DNA of 64,000 nt from Jeotgalicoccus aerolatus (GCF_014635205.1 NZ_BMCN01000001.1:930001-994000), one strand, 5' to 3'. Positions 28,124 through 38,473 are shown, counted from the first letter of the stretch. Notes: a model not told the origin generated them from the sequence alone. Numbers and translations: made by a program.

Positions 28124-29368
28124 TTATGCCCAACCGCGGTAACGTGAGCCTTCTGCTGTACGTTTAAGACCTACGATGAATGCTGCAAGTCTCATGTCGA
28201 TCTGACGGTTTTCGTGCAGGTCATAAATTTCGTTAAATGCTGCAACGAGTTTTTCCTGCATTTTTTCGTTAACTTCGTCTTCAGTCCAGTAATAACCTTG
28301 GTTGTTTTGAACCCACTCAAAGTAAGATACTGTTACTCCGCCTGCTGATGCAAGTACGTCCGGAACAATCAGAACGCCTCTTTCAGTCAGAATACGTGTT
28401 GCTTCCGTAGTCGTTGGACCATTGGCCGCTTCACATAAAATCTCTGCTTTAATATCAGGCGCGTTTGCTTCAGTAATCTGGTTTTCGATTGCTGCTGGAA
28501 TGATGACGTCACAATCTAATGAGAATAATTCATCATTTGATAAAACATCATCGAACAGATTCGTTACCATACCAAAACTGTCGCGTCTTTCTAATAGATA
28601 ATCAATATCGAGTCCTTCCGGATCGTGGAGTGCACCGTTTGCATCTGAAATACCTACGATTTTCGCACCTTTGTCAAATAGGAATTTAGACAGGAAGCTT
28701 CCTGCGTTACCGAATCCCTGAATAACGATGCGAATTTCGTCCATCTTCATGTTGCGTTTTTTAAGTGCTTCTTCCAGACAAATAACAACACCGAGTGCTG
28801 TTGCTCTGTCGCGCCCTTCTGATCCGCCGAGTACTAACGGTTTACCAGTGATGAATCCAGGTGAGTTGAACTGGTCAATCGCACTGTACTCATCCATCAT
28901 CCATGCCATAATCTGAGAGTTTGTAAATACGTCTGGTGCTGGAATATCTTTAGTTGGTCCCACAATTTGAGAAATTGCGCGAACGTAACCGCGAGATAAT
29001 CTTTCTACTTCATCCATGCTCATTTCGCGGGGATCGCAAATGATCCCGCCTTTACCGCCACCGTATGGCAGGTTAACAATACCTGCTTTAAGTGTCATCC
29101 ACATAGATAATGCTACAACTTCATCTTCTGAAACGCCCGGGTGGAAACGTACTCCGCCCTTAGTAGGACCGACTGCATCGTTGTGTTGTGCACGGAATCC
29201 CGTAAACACTTTAACCGAACCATCATCCATTTTTACTGGAATACGCACTTTTAATGTACGTAACGGTTCTTTGATTAACTGATACATATCGTCGTTATAA
29301 CCAAGCTTTTCCAGAGCTTCTTTTATGATTTGCTGTGTAGATTGTACTAAACTAATTTCCTCTGACAT
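28124..29368 (-). CDS. gudB: NAD-specific glutamate dehydrogenase
   Basis: Catabolic enzyme that deaminates glutamate to 2-oxoglutarate and ammonia, feeding amino-acid carbon into the TCA cycle. 414 residues, hexameric small-subunit type. The substrate-binding V-G-P-T-K-G-G-V-R-F and catalytic-lysine motif P-Y-G-G-G-K-G-G are near residues 68-108; the Rossmann motif V-I-Q-G-F-G-N-A-G is near 220. No insertion is seen in the active site. Next to rocD it completes the path ornithine to glutamate to 2-oxoglutarate, the staphylococcal rocD-gudB pair. Confidence 0.95.
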   Translation of the reverse strand: MSEEISLVQSTQQIIKEALEKLGYNDDMYQLIKEPLRTLKVRIPVKMDDGSVKVFTGFRAQHNDAVGPTKGGVRFHPGVSEDEVVALSMWMTLKAGIVNLPYGGGKGGIICDPREMSMDEVERLSRGYVRAISQIVGPTKDIPAPDVFTNSQIMAWMMDEYSAIDQFNSPGFITGKPLVLGGSEGRDRATALGVVICLEEALKKRNMKMDEIRIVIQGFGNAGSFLSKFLFDKGAKIVGISDANGALHDPEGLDIDYLLERRDSFGMVTNLFDDVLSNDELFSLDCDVIIPAAIENQITEANAPDIKAEILCEAANGPTTTEATRILTERGVLIVPDVLASAGGVTVSYFEWVQNNQGYYWTEDEVNEKMQEKLVAAFNEIYDLHENRQIDMRLAAFIVGLKRTAEGSRYRGWA

Positions 29369-29425
29369 TTTATCCGCCTCTTTTTGTAACTGTTTTCAAC
29401 TCATATTGTATCATAAAGAAATGTT

Positions 29426-30631
29426 TTAGAAAGTACCTTTATCAAAAACTTTTTTTACACGCTCCAGTGCCCAGTCAATTTCTTCTTTTGTAACAATTAA
29501 CGGCGGTGCAAATCTTACGACAGTACCGTGAGTTTCTTTACAGAGCACACCTTCATCTTTTAATTCTTCACAGAACTTGCGGGCGCTCTTGTTTAGCTCG
29601 AGGCCGATAAAGAGCCCTCTGCCTCGGAGGTCTACAATCGCATCATTTTTAATTTTCTTCAGTTCACTTAAGAGATATTCTCCCAGCTCCAGCGAACGCT
29701 CGGAGAGTTTCTCATCGATAATAACATCGAGTGCTGCTTCAGATACTTTTGCAGCCAGCGGATTCCCGCCAAATGTCGAACCGTGTGATCCTTCGTTAAG
29801 CACACGCATTACTTCGTCATCGCCGAGTACTACCGAAACAGGGAATACGCCGCCGCCCAGTGCCTTACCTAAAATATACATATCCGGTACAACATCGTCC
29901 CAGTCCGTTGCAAACATTTTCCCTGAACGGCCGAGCCCTGCTTGTATTTCATCCGAAATAAACAATACATTGTTGCGGTCGCAAATTTCTCTCACTTGTT
30001 TCAAATAGCCTTTTGGCGGAATATTTACGCCAGCTTCACCTTGAATCGGTTCCAGAATAACTGCTGCGGTGTTGTCATTAATCGCATCTTCTAAAGCATC
30101 CGGATCGCCGTAATCAACGATTTGGAAACCATCACCCATCGGGCCGAATCCTCTTCTGTATTCAGCTTCTGACGACATCGACATTGGGATGAGCGTTCTG
30201 CCGTGGAAATTGTTCTTCATGGCGATAACTTCAGCCTGGTTGTCCGCTACCCCTTTAACTTCATAAGCCCAGCGTCTTGCGACTTTAATAGCAGATTCGA
30301 CTGCTTCTGCACCAGTATTCATTGGCAGCACTCTATTTTTACCTGAAAGTTCACTCAGTTTGTCATACCAGTCACCGAGACAGTCCACGTGAAACGAACG
30401 GGATGTCAGTGTCACTTTATCAGCCTGATCTTTAAGCGCCTGAATAATCTTCGGATGGCGGTGCCCCTGATTCACCGCAGAATACGCACTCAGCATATCC
30501 ATATACTTGTTACCTTCCGGGTCTTTCACCCATACGCCTTCCGCTTCTGAAATTACGATTGGCAGCGGTTTGTATATATCCGTATCATGCTGCTCTGTCT
30601 GATTGATAATTTCTTCACTTCTCATTTCCAT
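29426..30631 (-). CDS. rocD: Ornithine aminotransferase
   Basis: Class III PLP aminotransferase converting ornithine and 2-oxoglutarate to glutamate semialdehyde and glutamate. 401 residues. [12 protein letters not shown] binds the cofactor phosphate, [14 protein letters not shown] holds the PLP aspartate, and [10 protein letters not shown] holds the Schiff-base lysine. Two ATGs (30631, 30625) follow GGGGGAT; the first is kept. Relatives include acetylornithine aminotransferase, but the neighbouring gudB and the upstream ARG-type site support the catabolic role. Confidence 0.93.
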   Translation of the reverse strand: MEMRSEEIINQTEQHDTDIYKPLPIVISEAEGVWVKDPEGNKYMDMLSAYSAVNQGHRHPKIIQALKDQADKVTLTSRSFHVDCLGDWYDKLSELSGKNRVLPMNTGAEAVESAIKVARRWAYEVKGVADNQAEVIAMKNNFHGRTLIPMSMSSEAEYRRGFGPMGDGFQIVDYGDPDALEDAINDNTAAVILEPIQGEAGVNIPPKGYLKQVREICDRNNVLFISDEIQAGLGRSGKMFATDWDDVVPDMYILGKALGGGVFPVSVVLGDDEVMRVLNEGSHGSTFGGNPLAAKVSEAALDVIIDEKLSERSLELGEYLLSELKKIKNDAIVDLRGRGLFIGLELNKSARKFCEELKDEGVLCKETHGTVVRFAPPLIVTKEEIDWALERVKKVFDKGTF

Positions 30632-30671
30632 ATCCCCCTTTAATGTTTAAAAAATGTTAAAATATACATTT

Positions 30672-30706
30672 ATTCATGTATTCATATCCATCATGACGTG
30701 TATTCA
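30672..30706 (-). promoter_or_regulatory. ARG half-site cluster near the rocD start
   Basis: Three TGAAT half-sites read on the minus strand (at 30672-30676, 30680-30684 and 30702-30706), within 75 bases of the rocD start. They may be auxiliary contacts for the regulator that binds the full palindrome further upstream. None is a complete palindrome. Confidence 0.4.
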
Positions 30707-30829
30707 TATTATTTTCAAGATATTTATTTAAGTGCATCTCAGAGCGTCTAAACAATATTGAAAACGTATACATAAAAGCGGTTCTTTATACTTTTAAACA
30801 TTGGAATTAAATGATAAAAATGAATTTAT

Positions 30830-30847
30830 TATGAATATATATTCATT
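30830..30847. promoter_or_regulatory. ARG box (ArgR/AhrC operator) upstream of rocD
   Basis: TATGAATATATATTCATT contains TGAAT-ATAT-ATTCA at 30832-30845, an exact match to the palindromic ARG-box core TGAATWWWWATTCA and its flanks. It lies about 200 bases upstream of rocD and just beyond the terminator of the S1-domain gene. In Bacillus AhrC activates arginine catabolism from such sites; the role here is inferred. Confidence 0.75.
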
Positions 30848-30858
30848 TGTAAAAATAA

Positions 30859-30888
30859 TAAAAACCTGTGGATTTCACAGGTTTTTTT
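30859..30888 (-). terminator. Terminator of the S1-domain gene
   Basis: Hairpin AACCTGTG / CACAGGTT with A-run and T-run on either side, eight bases after the stop codon of the S1-domain gene on the minus strand. Confidence 0.82.
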
Positions 30889-30895
30889 ACTGGTA

Positions 30896-31273
30896 TTATT
30901 CTTTCATACGTACTTTTGCCTCTTCTATCCAGCCCGGCATTCTTTCCGCCAATGTCTGGAAACCGTACTTTTCGGTATCTTTGATCTTCTCTAATACTGA
31001 ACGCTTATCTCTTTTTTTCTCTTCGTTCTTAAAGTATTCATTTTCTTTTAATGACAAGCTGATTTTACCGTTTTCATCAATGCTGACAATTTTAGCCTTG
31101 ACTATTTGGCCTTTTGATAAATATTGATTCACATCGTGAACGTAATCGTTCATCACTTCAGAAATATGGATCAGACCATCACGATTATCAGGAGTTTTGA
31201 CAAAAGCACCGTACGACTGAATACCAGTAATTTTCACTTTAACGAACTGGCCGATCCGGTATTTTTTTGCCAT
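30896..31273 (-). CDS. S1-domain RNA-binding protein, YugI/general stress protein 13-like
   Basis: 125 residues with one N-terminal S1 (OB-fold) RNA-binding domain at about 4-75: I-G-Q-F-V-K-V-K-I-T-G-I, then Y-G-A-F-V-K, G-L-I-H-I-S-E, and K-I-S-L-S-L-K. A basic, charged tail follows. Single-S1 proteins of this kind associate with ribosomes or RNA and are stress-linked in Bacillus; the precise role is unknown. The in-frame ATG at 31294 is possible, but the ATG at 31273 follows the AGGGAT ribosome site. Confidence 0.8.
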   Translation of the reverse strand: MAKKYRIGQFVKVKITGIQSYGAFVKTPDNRDGLIHISEVMNDYVHDVNQYLSKGQIVKAKIVSIDENGKISLSLKENEYFKNEEKKRDKRSVLEKIKDTEKYGFQTLAERMPGWIEEAKVRMKE

Positions 31274-31357
31274 TTTATCCCTACTTATTGACATCTATAT
31301 TAAATCCATCACTATTCTAACATATAAAACAGCATTAACCAAAAAAATGAACGCAAC

Positions 31358-31392
31358 AAAACACATATACCCAAGTCAGGGCATATGTGTTC
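31358..31392 (-). terminator. Hairpin downstream of the small membrane protein gene
   Basis: Imperfect inverted repeat ACACATAT-A-CCC / GGG-C-ATATGTGT followed on the minus strand by TTTTGTTGCGTTC and a seven-T run. It probably terminates the 31466-31672 transcript. Confidence 0.6.
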
Positions 31393-31465
31393 TCACATTC
31401 ATATTATGTATATCTTCAGATTGCTATGTTGTCACACAGAAAAATCGAGTGTTTATTATAGCTGA

Positions 31466-31672
31466 TTATTTCCGTGTGACGTCATCATCATGTTCATATT
31501 CGAGTCTTTCCAGAACTTTCTCTTCGAAGTCTTTCATCTTTTCTTCTTCATTGCGCGAATATTTTTTAATAATTCTGTAAACCACAAACGCAAGTAAGAT
31601 AAAGAGAAGCAACATGATTAGAGCTGGAATATATTCCGTTTTGTCTTCCGGGAAATAAAGAAACGGCATCAT
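31466..31672 (-). CDS. Small single-pass membrane protein of unknown function
   Basis: About 68 residues. A short N-terminal segment with P-F-L-Y-F-P-E-D-K precedes one hydrophobic helix (about residues 16-33, I-P-A-L-I-M-L-L-L-F-I-L-L-A-F-V-V-Y). A strongly charged cytoplasmic tail of alternating K/R and E/D then ends D-D-D-V-T-R-K. I do not recognise the family. A GTG at 31687 lies inside the AAAGGTGA ribosome site, so the ATG at 31672 is preferred. It has its own terminator and sits alone between ppiB and the S1 gene. Confidence 0.6.
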   Translation of the reverse strand: MMPFLYFPEDKTEYIPALIMLLLFILLAFVVYRIIKKYSRNEEEKMKDFEEKVLERLEYEHDDDVTRK

Positions 31673-31769
31673 CTTTAAATCACTCACCTTTACACAAACA
31701 AGTATATCAGAGTGATTTATAATATATATAATATAATAATGACTAATTTGTGATACTTTTTAAAGATTT

Positions 31770-31812
31770 ATAAAAAATAAGTCCTGACCAGTATGTGTCC
31801 CGGTCAGGACCT
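31770..31812 (-). terminator. Terminator of ppiB
   Basis: Hairpin GTCCTGACC / GGTCAGGAC with a 12-base loop, followed on the minus strand by TTATTTTTTATAA. Confidence 0.85.
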
Positions 31813-31831
31813 GCTTATATTTTAGAAACAA

Positions 31832-32422
31832 TTATTCAGCCACTTCAATTGTTTCGATAATCACATCTTCTTTTGGCTTATCCTGTCTGCCAGTTTCAAC
31901 GTCTGCAATTTTTTCAATAACATCCATGCCTTCAATAACTTGGCCAAACACTGTATGTCTCTGATCGAGCCAAGGCGTACCGCCGTTTTTCTTGTAGCTC
32001 TCAATGATTTCAGCAGGGTAGCCCGCGCCTTCTAATTGTGAAATCATATCACCTGGTACATCTTTTAATTGGACGATAAAGAACTGTGATCCGTTTGTGT
32101 TCGGACCAGCATTTGCCATAGACAGTGCGCCGTACAGGTTAAATGCATCAGTTGAGAATTCATCTTCAAATGCTTGTCCCCAAATACTCTCTCCGCCCAT
32201 GCCGGTACCTGTCGGGTCTCCACCCTGGATCATGAAATCTTTAATAACTCTGTGGAAAATTAAACCATCGTAATATTTATTTTTTGCGTGAGTAACGAAG
32301 TTTTCCACTGTTTTTGGTGCGACATTGTTTAACAGCTTAACTGTAACGTCACCCATGTTAGTTTTAATTACCGCTTTTGTTTCGCCTTCTAAAACTTCTG
32401 TGCTTAATTGTGAATATGCCAT
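31832..32422 (-). CDS. ppiB: Peptidyl-prolyl cis-trans isomerase, cyclophilin type
   Basis: Cytosolic proline isomerase that speeds protein folding. 196 residues, no signal peptide. The cyclophilin core is [19 protein letters not shown] near residue 55 (catalytic Arg), followed by [21 protein letters not shown] and [12 protein letters not shown]. It is divergently placed beside the mnh operon, as in S. aureus. Confidence 0.93.
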   Translation of the reverse strand: MAYSQLSTEVLEGETKAVIKTNMGDVTVKLLNNVAPKTVENFVTHAKNKYYDGLIFHRVIKDFMIQGGDPTGTGMGGESIWGQAFEDEFSTDAFNLYGALSMANAGPNTNGSQFFIVQLKDVPGDMISQLEGAGYPAEIIESYKKNGGTPWLDQRHTVFGQVIEGMDVIEKIADVETGRQDKPKEDVIIETIEVAE

Positions 32423-32628
32423 AAAATAGGCCTCCTGGAAATTTTATTAATTTCATTTTTGAAGCAGTAAATTTGAAATATATATTTTATAATATATAAA
32501 TCTATAACTACTGTCTTCCATATATACAGTATACGAGAATCGACAATAATTTCAAACCGTAAGCGTTTATTTACATTTAATATTAATGTATAATGATTAA
32601 ATATAATAACGTTTGAGGAGGATACACT

Positions 32629-35028
32629 TTGACATTGATACATTTAGCAATATTTTTACCTGTGCTTGCTGCAATCGTAATTGCTGTCATATACAGGTAT
32701 GTTAAAGATGTACATCTCGGTTGGTTTGTTTTACCTATCCCGACTGTGATTGTCGCATACTTATTTAGTTTGGTACCCTCTATTGCAAATAATCAGGTTT
32801 TCCATCACACCTTAAATTTGATGCCCCGAATCGGGTTGAATTTTGACGTCTACATAGATGGTTTAGGTTTATTATTCGCAATATTGATTTCCGGTATTGG
32901 TGCGCTCGTCGTGCTGTATTCAATCGGATATTTATCTAAAGATGAGAAACTTGGTAATTTTTATGTTTATCTGCTCATTTTTATGACTGCTATGCTCGGT
33001 GTCGTATTAAGCGATAATATACTTATGCTTTATTTTTTCTGGGAGCTTACTTCTATTTCCAGCTTCCTGTTAATCGCTTTCTGGTTTACTAAAGATAAAT
33101 CAGTTTACGGTGCTCAAAAATCTATGCTGATCACTTTCTTCGGCGGATTTATGATGCTTGGCGGTTTCATTGTACTTTATTTAATTACAGGTAAATTCAG
33201 CATCAGAGAAATGATAGCTAACGTCGATTTAATTACTGCGAGTCCGCTCGCACCGCTTGCAGCAGTACTCGTACTGCTCGGCGCATTTACTAAATCAGCC
33301 CAGTTCCCATTCTACATCTGGCTGCCGGATGCGATGGAGGCGCCGACACCGGTCAGTGCTTATCTGCACTCGGCAACAATGGTTAAAACTGGTCTTTATC
33401 TGGTTGCAAGATTTACACCAGTATTTGCTTTTAGTGAATTATGGGTATGGCTGATTTTAATTACCGGTCTCGTTACCTTATGCTGGGCTTCATTTAATGC
33501 TGTAAAACAGGATGATTTAAAAGGCGTCCTGGCATTTTCAACTGTATCTCAGCTCGGTATGATTATGAGTCTGCTCGGTGTGGGTGCACTGGCTGTATCT
33601 AGCGGTGCCAACGAACAGATTTTTACTGTCGCAGTCGTTGCAGCAGTATTTCACATTATCAACCATGCCACATTTAAAGGTGCTCTGTTTATGATTGCGG
33701 GTATTATCGATCATGAAACCGGCACGCGCAGCATGGGGAAACTCGGCGGTCTGCTTGTACTTATGCCGATTTCGTTCACAATGACATTAATTACAGCCTT
33801 ATCAATGGCAGGTATTCCTCCATTTAACGGTTTCCTGTCAAAAGAGCTTTTCTTAGAAGCAATGTTTGAAATAAGCAATGCTAACTTTAGTGCCCTGGCA
33901 GACTGGAGCATCTTGTTCCCGGTACTGGCTATTCTCGGCAGTATATTTACATTTGTTTATTCTATTAAATTAATTCACGGCATCTTCTTCGGAGATCGCA
34001 CACACGACACACCGAAGGAGCCTCATGAAGCGCCGGCACTGTTACTCATATCACCAATTATTTTAACTTTGCTTGTAGTAATTTTCGGACTGTTCCCAAA
34101 TATTCTGTCCGGTACAATTATCGATCCGGCAGCAATGAGTATTCTCGGAACAGATACTGCCTTGAATACTGAAATTTCTCATTGGCACGGCTTTAACAAC
34201 CCTGCGCTTTGGGCTACTGTAGCAATCGTTGTGATCGGTACAGCACTTTATATTTTCAGAGCAAGCTGGATGTTTATTTACGATTATCATAAGGAACAAT
34301 TTACATTAAATCACTTATACGATCAGGGCTTAATATACAGCCAGCTCGGTTCTGCCAAAGCAACTGACAGTGTCATGACCGGCTTCCTGAGAGATTACAT
34401 GGTTTATATTTTCGGTTTCTTCGTAGTCATTGGTATCGTTACGACGTTCTATACTGGTCTGCCGATTACTTTTGATGACTTTGCAGATGTCGGAATACAG
34501 GACATTGCTCTCGTTATAATTATGCTTGTCTCACTTGCAGTTATTATGATGACACGCTCACGCATGGTTTCGATTATTATGCTTGGAGCGATTGGTTTTG
34601 CAATGGCTCTGTTCTTCGCATTCTTTAGAGCACCAGACCTGGCTTTAACTCAGCTGGCAATTGAAACGGTCACGACGACTTTATTCCTTGTCTGTTTCTA
34701 CCATCTGCCTAAGAAATCAAAACACGAAGAAAGCATGCAGTTTAAATTTACGAACTTTATCGTGTCTGTCGGTGTTGGTGCGATTGTGATTCTGTTTGGT
34801 CTGTCAGCTTATTCCAACAGACTGTTTGAATCAATCAGTCAGTTCCATATCGATCATGTATACGATCTTGCAGCCGGCGGAAATATGGTCAACGTAATAC
34901 TCGTTGACTTCCGTGGCTATGATACCTTATTTGAAACACTCGTATTCGGAATTGCCGGAATCGGCATATACGCTTTAATGAAAGCAAAAGTATCAAGAAA
35001 GGATGATGACAATGAAGAGCACGCTTAA
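32629..35028 (+). CDS. mnhA: Na+/H+ antiporter subunit A
   Basis: Large subunit of the multi-subunit Mrp/Mnh cation:proton antiporter, related to the NuoL subunit of complex I. 799 residues with about 20 membrane helices. The proton-channel domain contains W-E-L-T-S-I-S-S-F and L-H-S-A-T-M-V-K-T-G; the C-terminal part (about 620-790) corresponds to the MbhD/DUF4040 region. Start is TTG at 32629, with GAGGAGG eight bases upstream. It is the first of seven overlapping genes; Mnh exchanges Na+ for protons and supports pH and salt tolerance. Confidence 0.95.
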   Translation: MTLIHLAIFLPVLAAIVIAVIYRYVKDVHLGWFVLPIPTVIVAYLFSLVPSIANNQVFHHTLNLMPRIGLNFDVYIDGLGLLFAILISGIGALVVLYSIGYLSKDEKLGNFYVYLLIFMTAMLGVVLSDNILMLYFFWELTSISSFLLIAFWFTKDKSVYGAQKSMLITFFGGFMMLGGFIVLYLITGKFSIREMIANVDLITASPLAPLAAVLVLLGAFTKSAQFPFYIWLPDAMEAPTPVSAYLHSATMVKTGLYLVARFTPVFAFSELWVWLILITGLVTLCWASFNAVKQDDLKGVLAFSTVSQLGMIMSLLGVGALAVSSGANEQIFTVAVVAAVFHIINHATFKGALFMIAGIIDHETGTRSMGKLGGLLVLMPISFTMTLITALSMAGIPPFNGFLSKELFLEAMFEISNANFSALADWSILFPVLAILGSIFTFVYSIKLIHGIFFGDRTHDTPKEPHEAPALLLISPIILTLLVVIFGLFPNILSGTIIDPAAMSILGTDTALNTEISHWHGFNNPALWATVAIVVIGTALYIFRASWMFIYDYHKEQFTLNHLYDQGLIYSQLGSAKATDSVMTGFLRDYMVYIFGFFVVIGIVTTFYTGLPITFDDFADVGIQDIALVIIMLVSLAVIMMTRSRMVSIIMLGAIGFAMALFFAFFRAPDLALTQLAIETVTTTLFLVCFYHLPKKSKHEESMQFKFTNFIVSVGVGAIVILFGLSAYSNRLFESISQFHIDHVYDLAAGGNMVNVILVDFRGYDTLFETLVFGIAGIGIYALMKAKVSRKDDDNEEHA

Positions 35029-35479
35029 GAGAGCTGGCTACAGTAAAGTACAGCGCCAGATGAATGATGTATTTATTCATTTCACTTCAAAAGTGATATT
35101 TCTCATCATCCTGCTGTTCTCGATCAACTTATTCATGGCGGGGCACTACACACCAGGCGGCGGATTTGTCGGCGGCCTGCTCGCTGCATCCGCGATAATT
35201 TTGCTGTTAATTGCTTTTGACTATGAAACAGTCAGAAAAATGATACCCGTAAACTTTCATTTCATTATTACTCTCGGACTGACTCTTGCAATTGTCGCAC
35301 CGACTCTGCTGTTTTTCTTTGGCACACCTTTCTTTACACACCAGCACACATACATTAATGTGCCGGTATTTGGTGAGGTCGCAGTCCATACCGCAATGCT
35401 GTTCGATGCAGGTGTCTTTCTTACCGTATCTGGAACTGCATTGATGATCGTTACACTGGTAGGGGGGACGGACGAATAA
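35012..35479 (+). CDS. mnhB: Na+/H+ antiporter subunit B
   Basis: 155-residue membrane subunit with four hydrophobic segments and the family motif [13 protein letters not shown]. The upstream ATGs at 35003 and 35006 are too close to AAAGGA; ATG at 35012 has the right spacing. It overlaps the end of mnhA by 17 bases, and its own stop overlaps mnhC by one base, so translation is coupled. Confidence 0.93.
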   Translation: MKSTLKRAGYSKVQRQMNDVFIHFTSKVIFLIILLFSINLFMAGHYTPGGGFVGGLLAASAIILLLIAFDYETVRKMIPVNFHFIITLGLTLAIVAPTLLFFFGTPFFTHQHTYINVPVFGEVAVHTAMLFDAGVFLTVSGTALMIVTLVGGTDE

Positions 35480-35820
35480 TGGAACTCGTTACAATTATTT
35501 TATCGGGGATTCTCATCGCCAGTGCGACCTATTTAATTCTGTCAAAAAGTGTTCTCCGCATCATTATCGGAGTGTCTATTTTATCTCACGGTGTTCACTT
35601 AATGATTCTGACAATGGGTCAGCTGAAACGCGGTAATGTGCCCGTGCTGGATGACAGTGTCAGCTCGTATTCTGACCCCCTCCCCCAGGCTTTAATTCTG
35701 ACAGCAATCGTTATATCGTTTGCACTGACTGCTTACAGTCTTGTACTGCTGCTCAGAAATTATAAAGAACTGGGTACAGATAATACAGAAGATATGAAAG
35801 GAGTGCCACATGACGACTAA
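35479..35820 (+). CDS. mnhC: Na+/H+ antiporter subunit C (NuoK-like)
   Basis: 113 residues, three membrane helices, NuoK/MrpC family. Conserved [10 protein letters not shown] and [14 protein letters not shown] are present. The ATG overlaps the mnhB stop (TAATG). Confidence 0.94.
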   Translation: MELVTIILSGILIASATYLILSKSVLRIIIGVSILSHGVHLMILTMGQLKRGNVPVLDDSVSSYSDPLPQALILTAIVISFALTAYSLVLLLRNYKELGTDNTEDMKGVPHDD

Positions 35821-37303
35821 CATATTACCTATGCTCCCGATTATTCTTCCGTTTTTAGCCGGTGTCATCATGCTGTTCTTAGGAAAACGGCCGATGCCGC
35901 ACCGAATGATATCAGCTGTTACAAGTTTGATAATGGTTGGGGTCGCAGCGTTCAATGTTTATTATGTATACGTGAACGGCACCATGGTCACTTTTATCGG
36001 CAACTGGTCAGCACCGTTTGGGATTAGCGTAGTCTACGATATGGTAGCTGCATTACTGGTTTTAACGACATCAATCGTCACATTTTTTGTCGTTGTTTAT
36101 TCTTTCCAGTCCATCGGTTATGAAAGAGAAAGATATTACTATTATCCAATGGTTCTGTTTATGATCACAGGAATTATCGGCGCATTTACAACTGGAGATA
36201 TATTCAATATGTTCGTATTCTTTGAAGTATTCCTCCTTGCGTCTTATGTACTGATAACACTCGGCAGCAGAAAAATTCAGCTGCAGGAAGGGTTTAAATA
36301 CCTGGTTGTAAACATCGTGTCATCAAACTTTTTCCTTGTTGGGCTCGCTTACTTGTACTCAGTGACAGGTTCACTCAACATGGCAGATATACACATTAAG
36401 CTGTCAAATTACGATGGAAACTTAGCAATAATGACAATCGTTGCAGTCGTCTTTCTGTTCGTCTTTGCAACAAAAGCCGGCTTATTCCCGCTTTATTTCT
36501 GGATGCCGGGTTCTTACAACGCACCGCCAATGCCGGTTATTGCACTATTTGGGGCATTATTAACTAAAGTTGGTGTATACGCTATTGCAAGAACCTACTC
36601 ACTATTCTTTACTAATGATGTGGGATACACACATCAAGTGCTGCTGCTCCTCTCCTTGCTGACAATTATTGTCGGAAGTATCGGGGCTCTGGCGTATACG
36701 AATATGAAACAAATCATTATTTATAACATAATGATCGCTGTCGGCGTTATCATGGTTGGTTTTTCAATGATGGATTACGCTGGAACAGTCGGCAGTATGT
36801 ATTACTTAATTCACGACATGATTATAAAAGCAGCGCTGTTCCTCTTAATTGGGTTCATAATATACCGAACAGGTAAAAACGATGCCGCAGACCTTGGCGG
36901 TCTGATCAGACAGCATCCGGTAGTCGGCTGGACATTCTTTATCGCGACGCTGTCACTGGCAGGTGTGCCGCCATTCCCAGGCTTTTTCGGTAAATTATAT
37001 ATCGTAGAATCAGCCTTTGATAATGGTCATGCTATTGCTGCAATCCTTGTACTGCTCTCCAGTCTGGTTGTCCTGTACAGTGTCATTAGAATTTTCATCA
37101 AAGTGTTTTGGGGTGAACCGGCACAGCCGATTGAGCTTAAAAATATTAAATCAGATAAACTGCTGTTCTCAGCAGTTGGCCTGGTGATTATATCAGCTGT
37201 TTTCGGACTGTCGGCCGACTTCCTCTTCCCAATCTTTGAAATGGCGGCAGAGTCGTTCTTCGACCCGTCATCATACTCGAACTACTTGATGGGGGTGGAG
37301 TAA
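35810..37303 (+). CDS. mnhD: Na+/H+ antiporter subunit D (NuoN/M-like)
   Basis: 497 residues with about 14 helices, a proton-channel subunit homologous to Nuo[11 protein letters not shown] carries the conserved membrane glutamate and A-T-K-A-G-L-F-P-L the conserved lysine; [12 protein letters not shown] follows later. It starts 11 bases before the mnhC stop, with GGAG upstream. Confidence 0.95.
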   Translation: MTTNILPMLPIILPFLAGVIMLFLGKRPMPHRMISAVTSLIMVGVAAFNVYYVYVNGTMVTFIGNWSAPFGISVVYDMVAALLVLTTSIVTFFVVVYSFQSIGYERERYYYYPMVLFMITGIIGAFTTGDIFNMFVFFEVFLLASYVLITLGSRKIQLQEGFKYLVVNIVSSNFFLVGLAYLYSVTGSLNMADIHIKLSNYDGNLAIMTIVAVVFLFVFATKAGLFPLYFWMPGSYNAPPMPVIALFGALLTKVGVYAIARTYSLFFTNDVGYTHQVLLLLSLLTIIVGSIGALAYTNMKQIIIYNIMIAVGVIMVGFSMMDYAGTVGSMYYLIHDMIIKAALFLLIGFIIYRTGKNDAADLGGLIRQHPVVGWTFFIATLSLAGVPPFPGFFGKLYIVESAFDNGHAIAAILVLLSSLVVLYSVIRIFIKVFWGEPAQPIELKNIKSDKLLFSAVGLVIISAVFGLSADFLFPIFEMAAESFFDPSSYSNYLMGVE

Positions 37304-37783
37304 TTGTCATTTCAGTTATTAATTAATATTCTGCTGGCCTTCTTATGGGTATTCATGAATGCTGAGTACACAGTTGGATCTTTCGTCACAGGTTATCTCA
37401 TCGGTTTAGTGGCAGTTTATATTCTTAGAAATTTCCTGCCCGGACGTTTTTATTTAAAACGTTTGTACTGGATGATTCGCCTGCTGTTCATCTTTATCAG
37501 CGAACTGGTTAAAGCGAACATAGATGTTGTAAGGATTGTAATGGCGCCTAAAATCGACATTCACCCCGGCTTCTACGCTTACCCGAATGATTTGGAAGAA
37601 GAATGGGAAGTTGCTCTTTTATCTACATTAATTACGCTGACACCGGGTACGGTTGTTGTCGCAATTTCTGAAGACTATTCAATTATTTATATTCACGGTC
37701 TCGATATGGAAGATGCCGATGAAGAGATTGAAAACATTAAAACTTCTTTTGAAAATGTTATAAAAGAGGTGGCTAAACCATGA
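37304..37783 (+). CDS. mnhE: Na+/H+ antiporter subunit E
   Basis: 159 residues. Two or three N-terminal hydrophobic segments are followed by a soluble cytoplasmic domain with T-L-I-T-L-T-P-G-T, the MrpE signature. Start is TTG immediately after the mnhD stop (TAATTG), with GGGGGTGGAG upstream. MrpE is needed for full complex assembly. Confidence 0.92.
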   Translation: MSFQLLINILLAFLWVFMNAEYTVGSFVTGYLIGLVAVYILRNFLPGRFYLKRLYWMIRLLFIFISELVKANIDVVRIVMAPKIDIHPGFYAYPNDLEEEWEVALLSTLITLTPGTVVVAISEDYSIIYIHGLDMEDADEEIENIKTSFENVIKEVAKP

Positions 37784-38079
37784 CGAACTTCGTTAATATA
37801 ATCGTAATCATATGTATTATTGCATTCGCTTTTGCTATGCTCGGCATGCTATACAGAATACTTAAAGGCCCGACACTTCACGACAGAGTAATTACGCTCG
37901 ATGCATTTGGCGTCACACTGATGGGAATGATCGGACTTGTGTCGATGGCACTCGATACATCATATTTACTCGTTGTCATTATGCTGATTGGTATGATCGG
38001 TTTTATCGCAACAATCGGCTTTGCGAAATTCCTGGAGAAAGGTGTGATTATTGAAAATGATAGAGATAATAACAGTTAG
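37780..38079 (+). CDS. mnhF: Na+/H+ antiporter subunit F
   Basis: 99 residues, three membrane helices, with the MrpF motif R-I-L-K-G-P-T-L-H-D-R-V-I-T-L-D. It overlaps mnhE by four bases (ATGA). MrpF has been linked to bile salt and Na+ efflux in Bacillus; no more can be read from sequence. Confidence 0.92.
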   Translation: MTNFVNIIVIICIIAFAFAMLGMLYRILKGPTLHDRVITLDAFGVTLMGMIGLVSMALDTSYLLVVIMLIGMIGFIATIGFAKFLEKGVIIENDRDNNS

Positions 38080-38473
38080 TCTAATCGCAATTTTCTTAAT
38101 CGGCGGCGCCTTCTTCACGATTGTTGCTGCAATTGGTATTATCCGATTGCCGGATACTTATACCAGACTGCACGCCGCATCAAAAAGTTCAACACTTGGT
38201 GTCGGCCTGACTTTAATCGGGGTATTCATTTATTTTGCATACTACCATGCTGAAGTCGACACACAGCTGCTTCTTGCTGTCATCTTCATTTTCATCTCAG
38301 CACCTGTCGGTGCACATCTGATTGCGAGAAGTGCCTTTCACTCGGATGTTGAACCCTATCAGCTGACGATTTTAAATGAGCTGAAACGTGATGAAACAGG
38401 TTCTGAAGTTGAAACAGAAGAAACTGCTAGATTAAAAATCGAACGCAGTAAAAATAAAGAGCTTGATGATTAA
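38051..38473 (+). CDS. mnhG: Na+/H+ antiporter subunit G
   Basis: 140 residues, three membrane helices with G-I-I-R-L-P-D-T-Y-T-R-L-H-A-A-S-K, the MrpG signature. A charged C-terminal tail rich in E and K extends beyond the usual core. TTG at 38051 is six bases after AAAGGTG; ATG at 38057 is the alternative. It overlaps mnhF by 29 bases and is the last gene, followed by a terminator. Confidence 0.92.
   Translation: MKMIEIITVSLIAIFLIGGAFFTIVAAIGIIRLPDTYTRLHAASKSSTLGVGLTLIGVFIYFAYYHAEVDTQLLLAVIFIFISAPVGAHLIARSAFHSDVEPYQLTILNELKRDETGSEVETEETARLKIERSKNKELDD

Noticed and set aside
30801-31127. 108-residue plus-strand open frame
   Set aside because: It runs through the ARG box and terminator and then antisense to the S1-domain gene; no ribosome site.
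32558-32600. mnhA promoter and a cre-like GTAAGCGTTTAT
   Set aside because: A TATAAT is present at 32589-32594 but no acceptable -35 at proper spacing; the cre match is partial and not otherwise supported.
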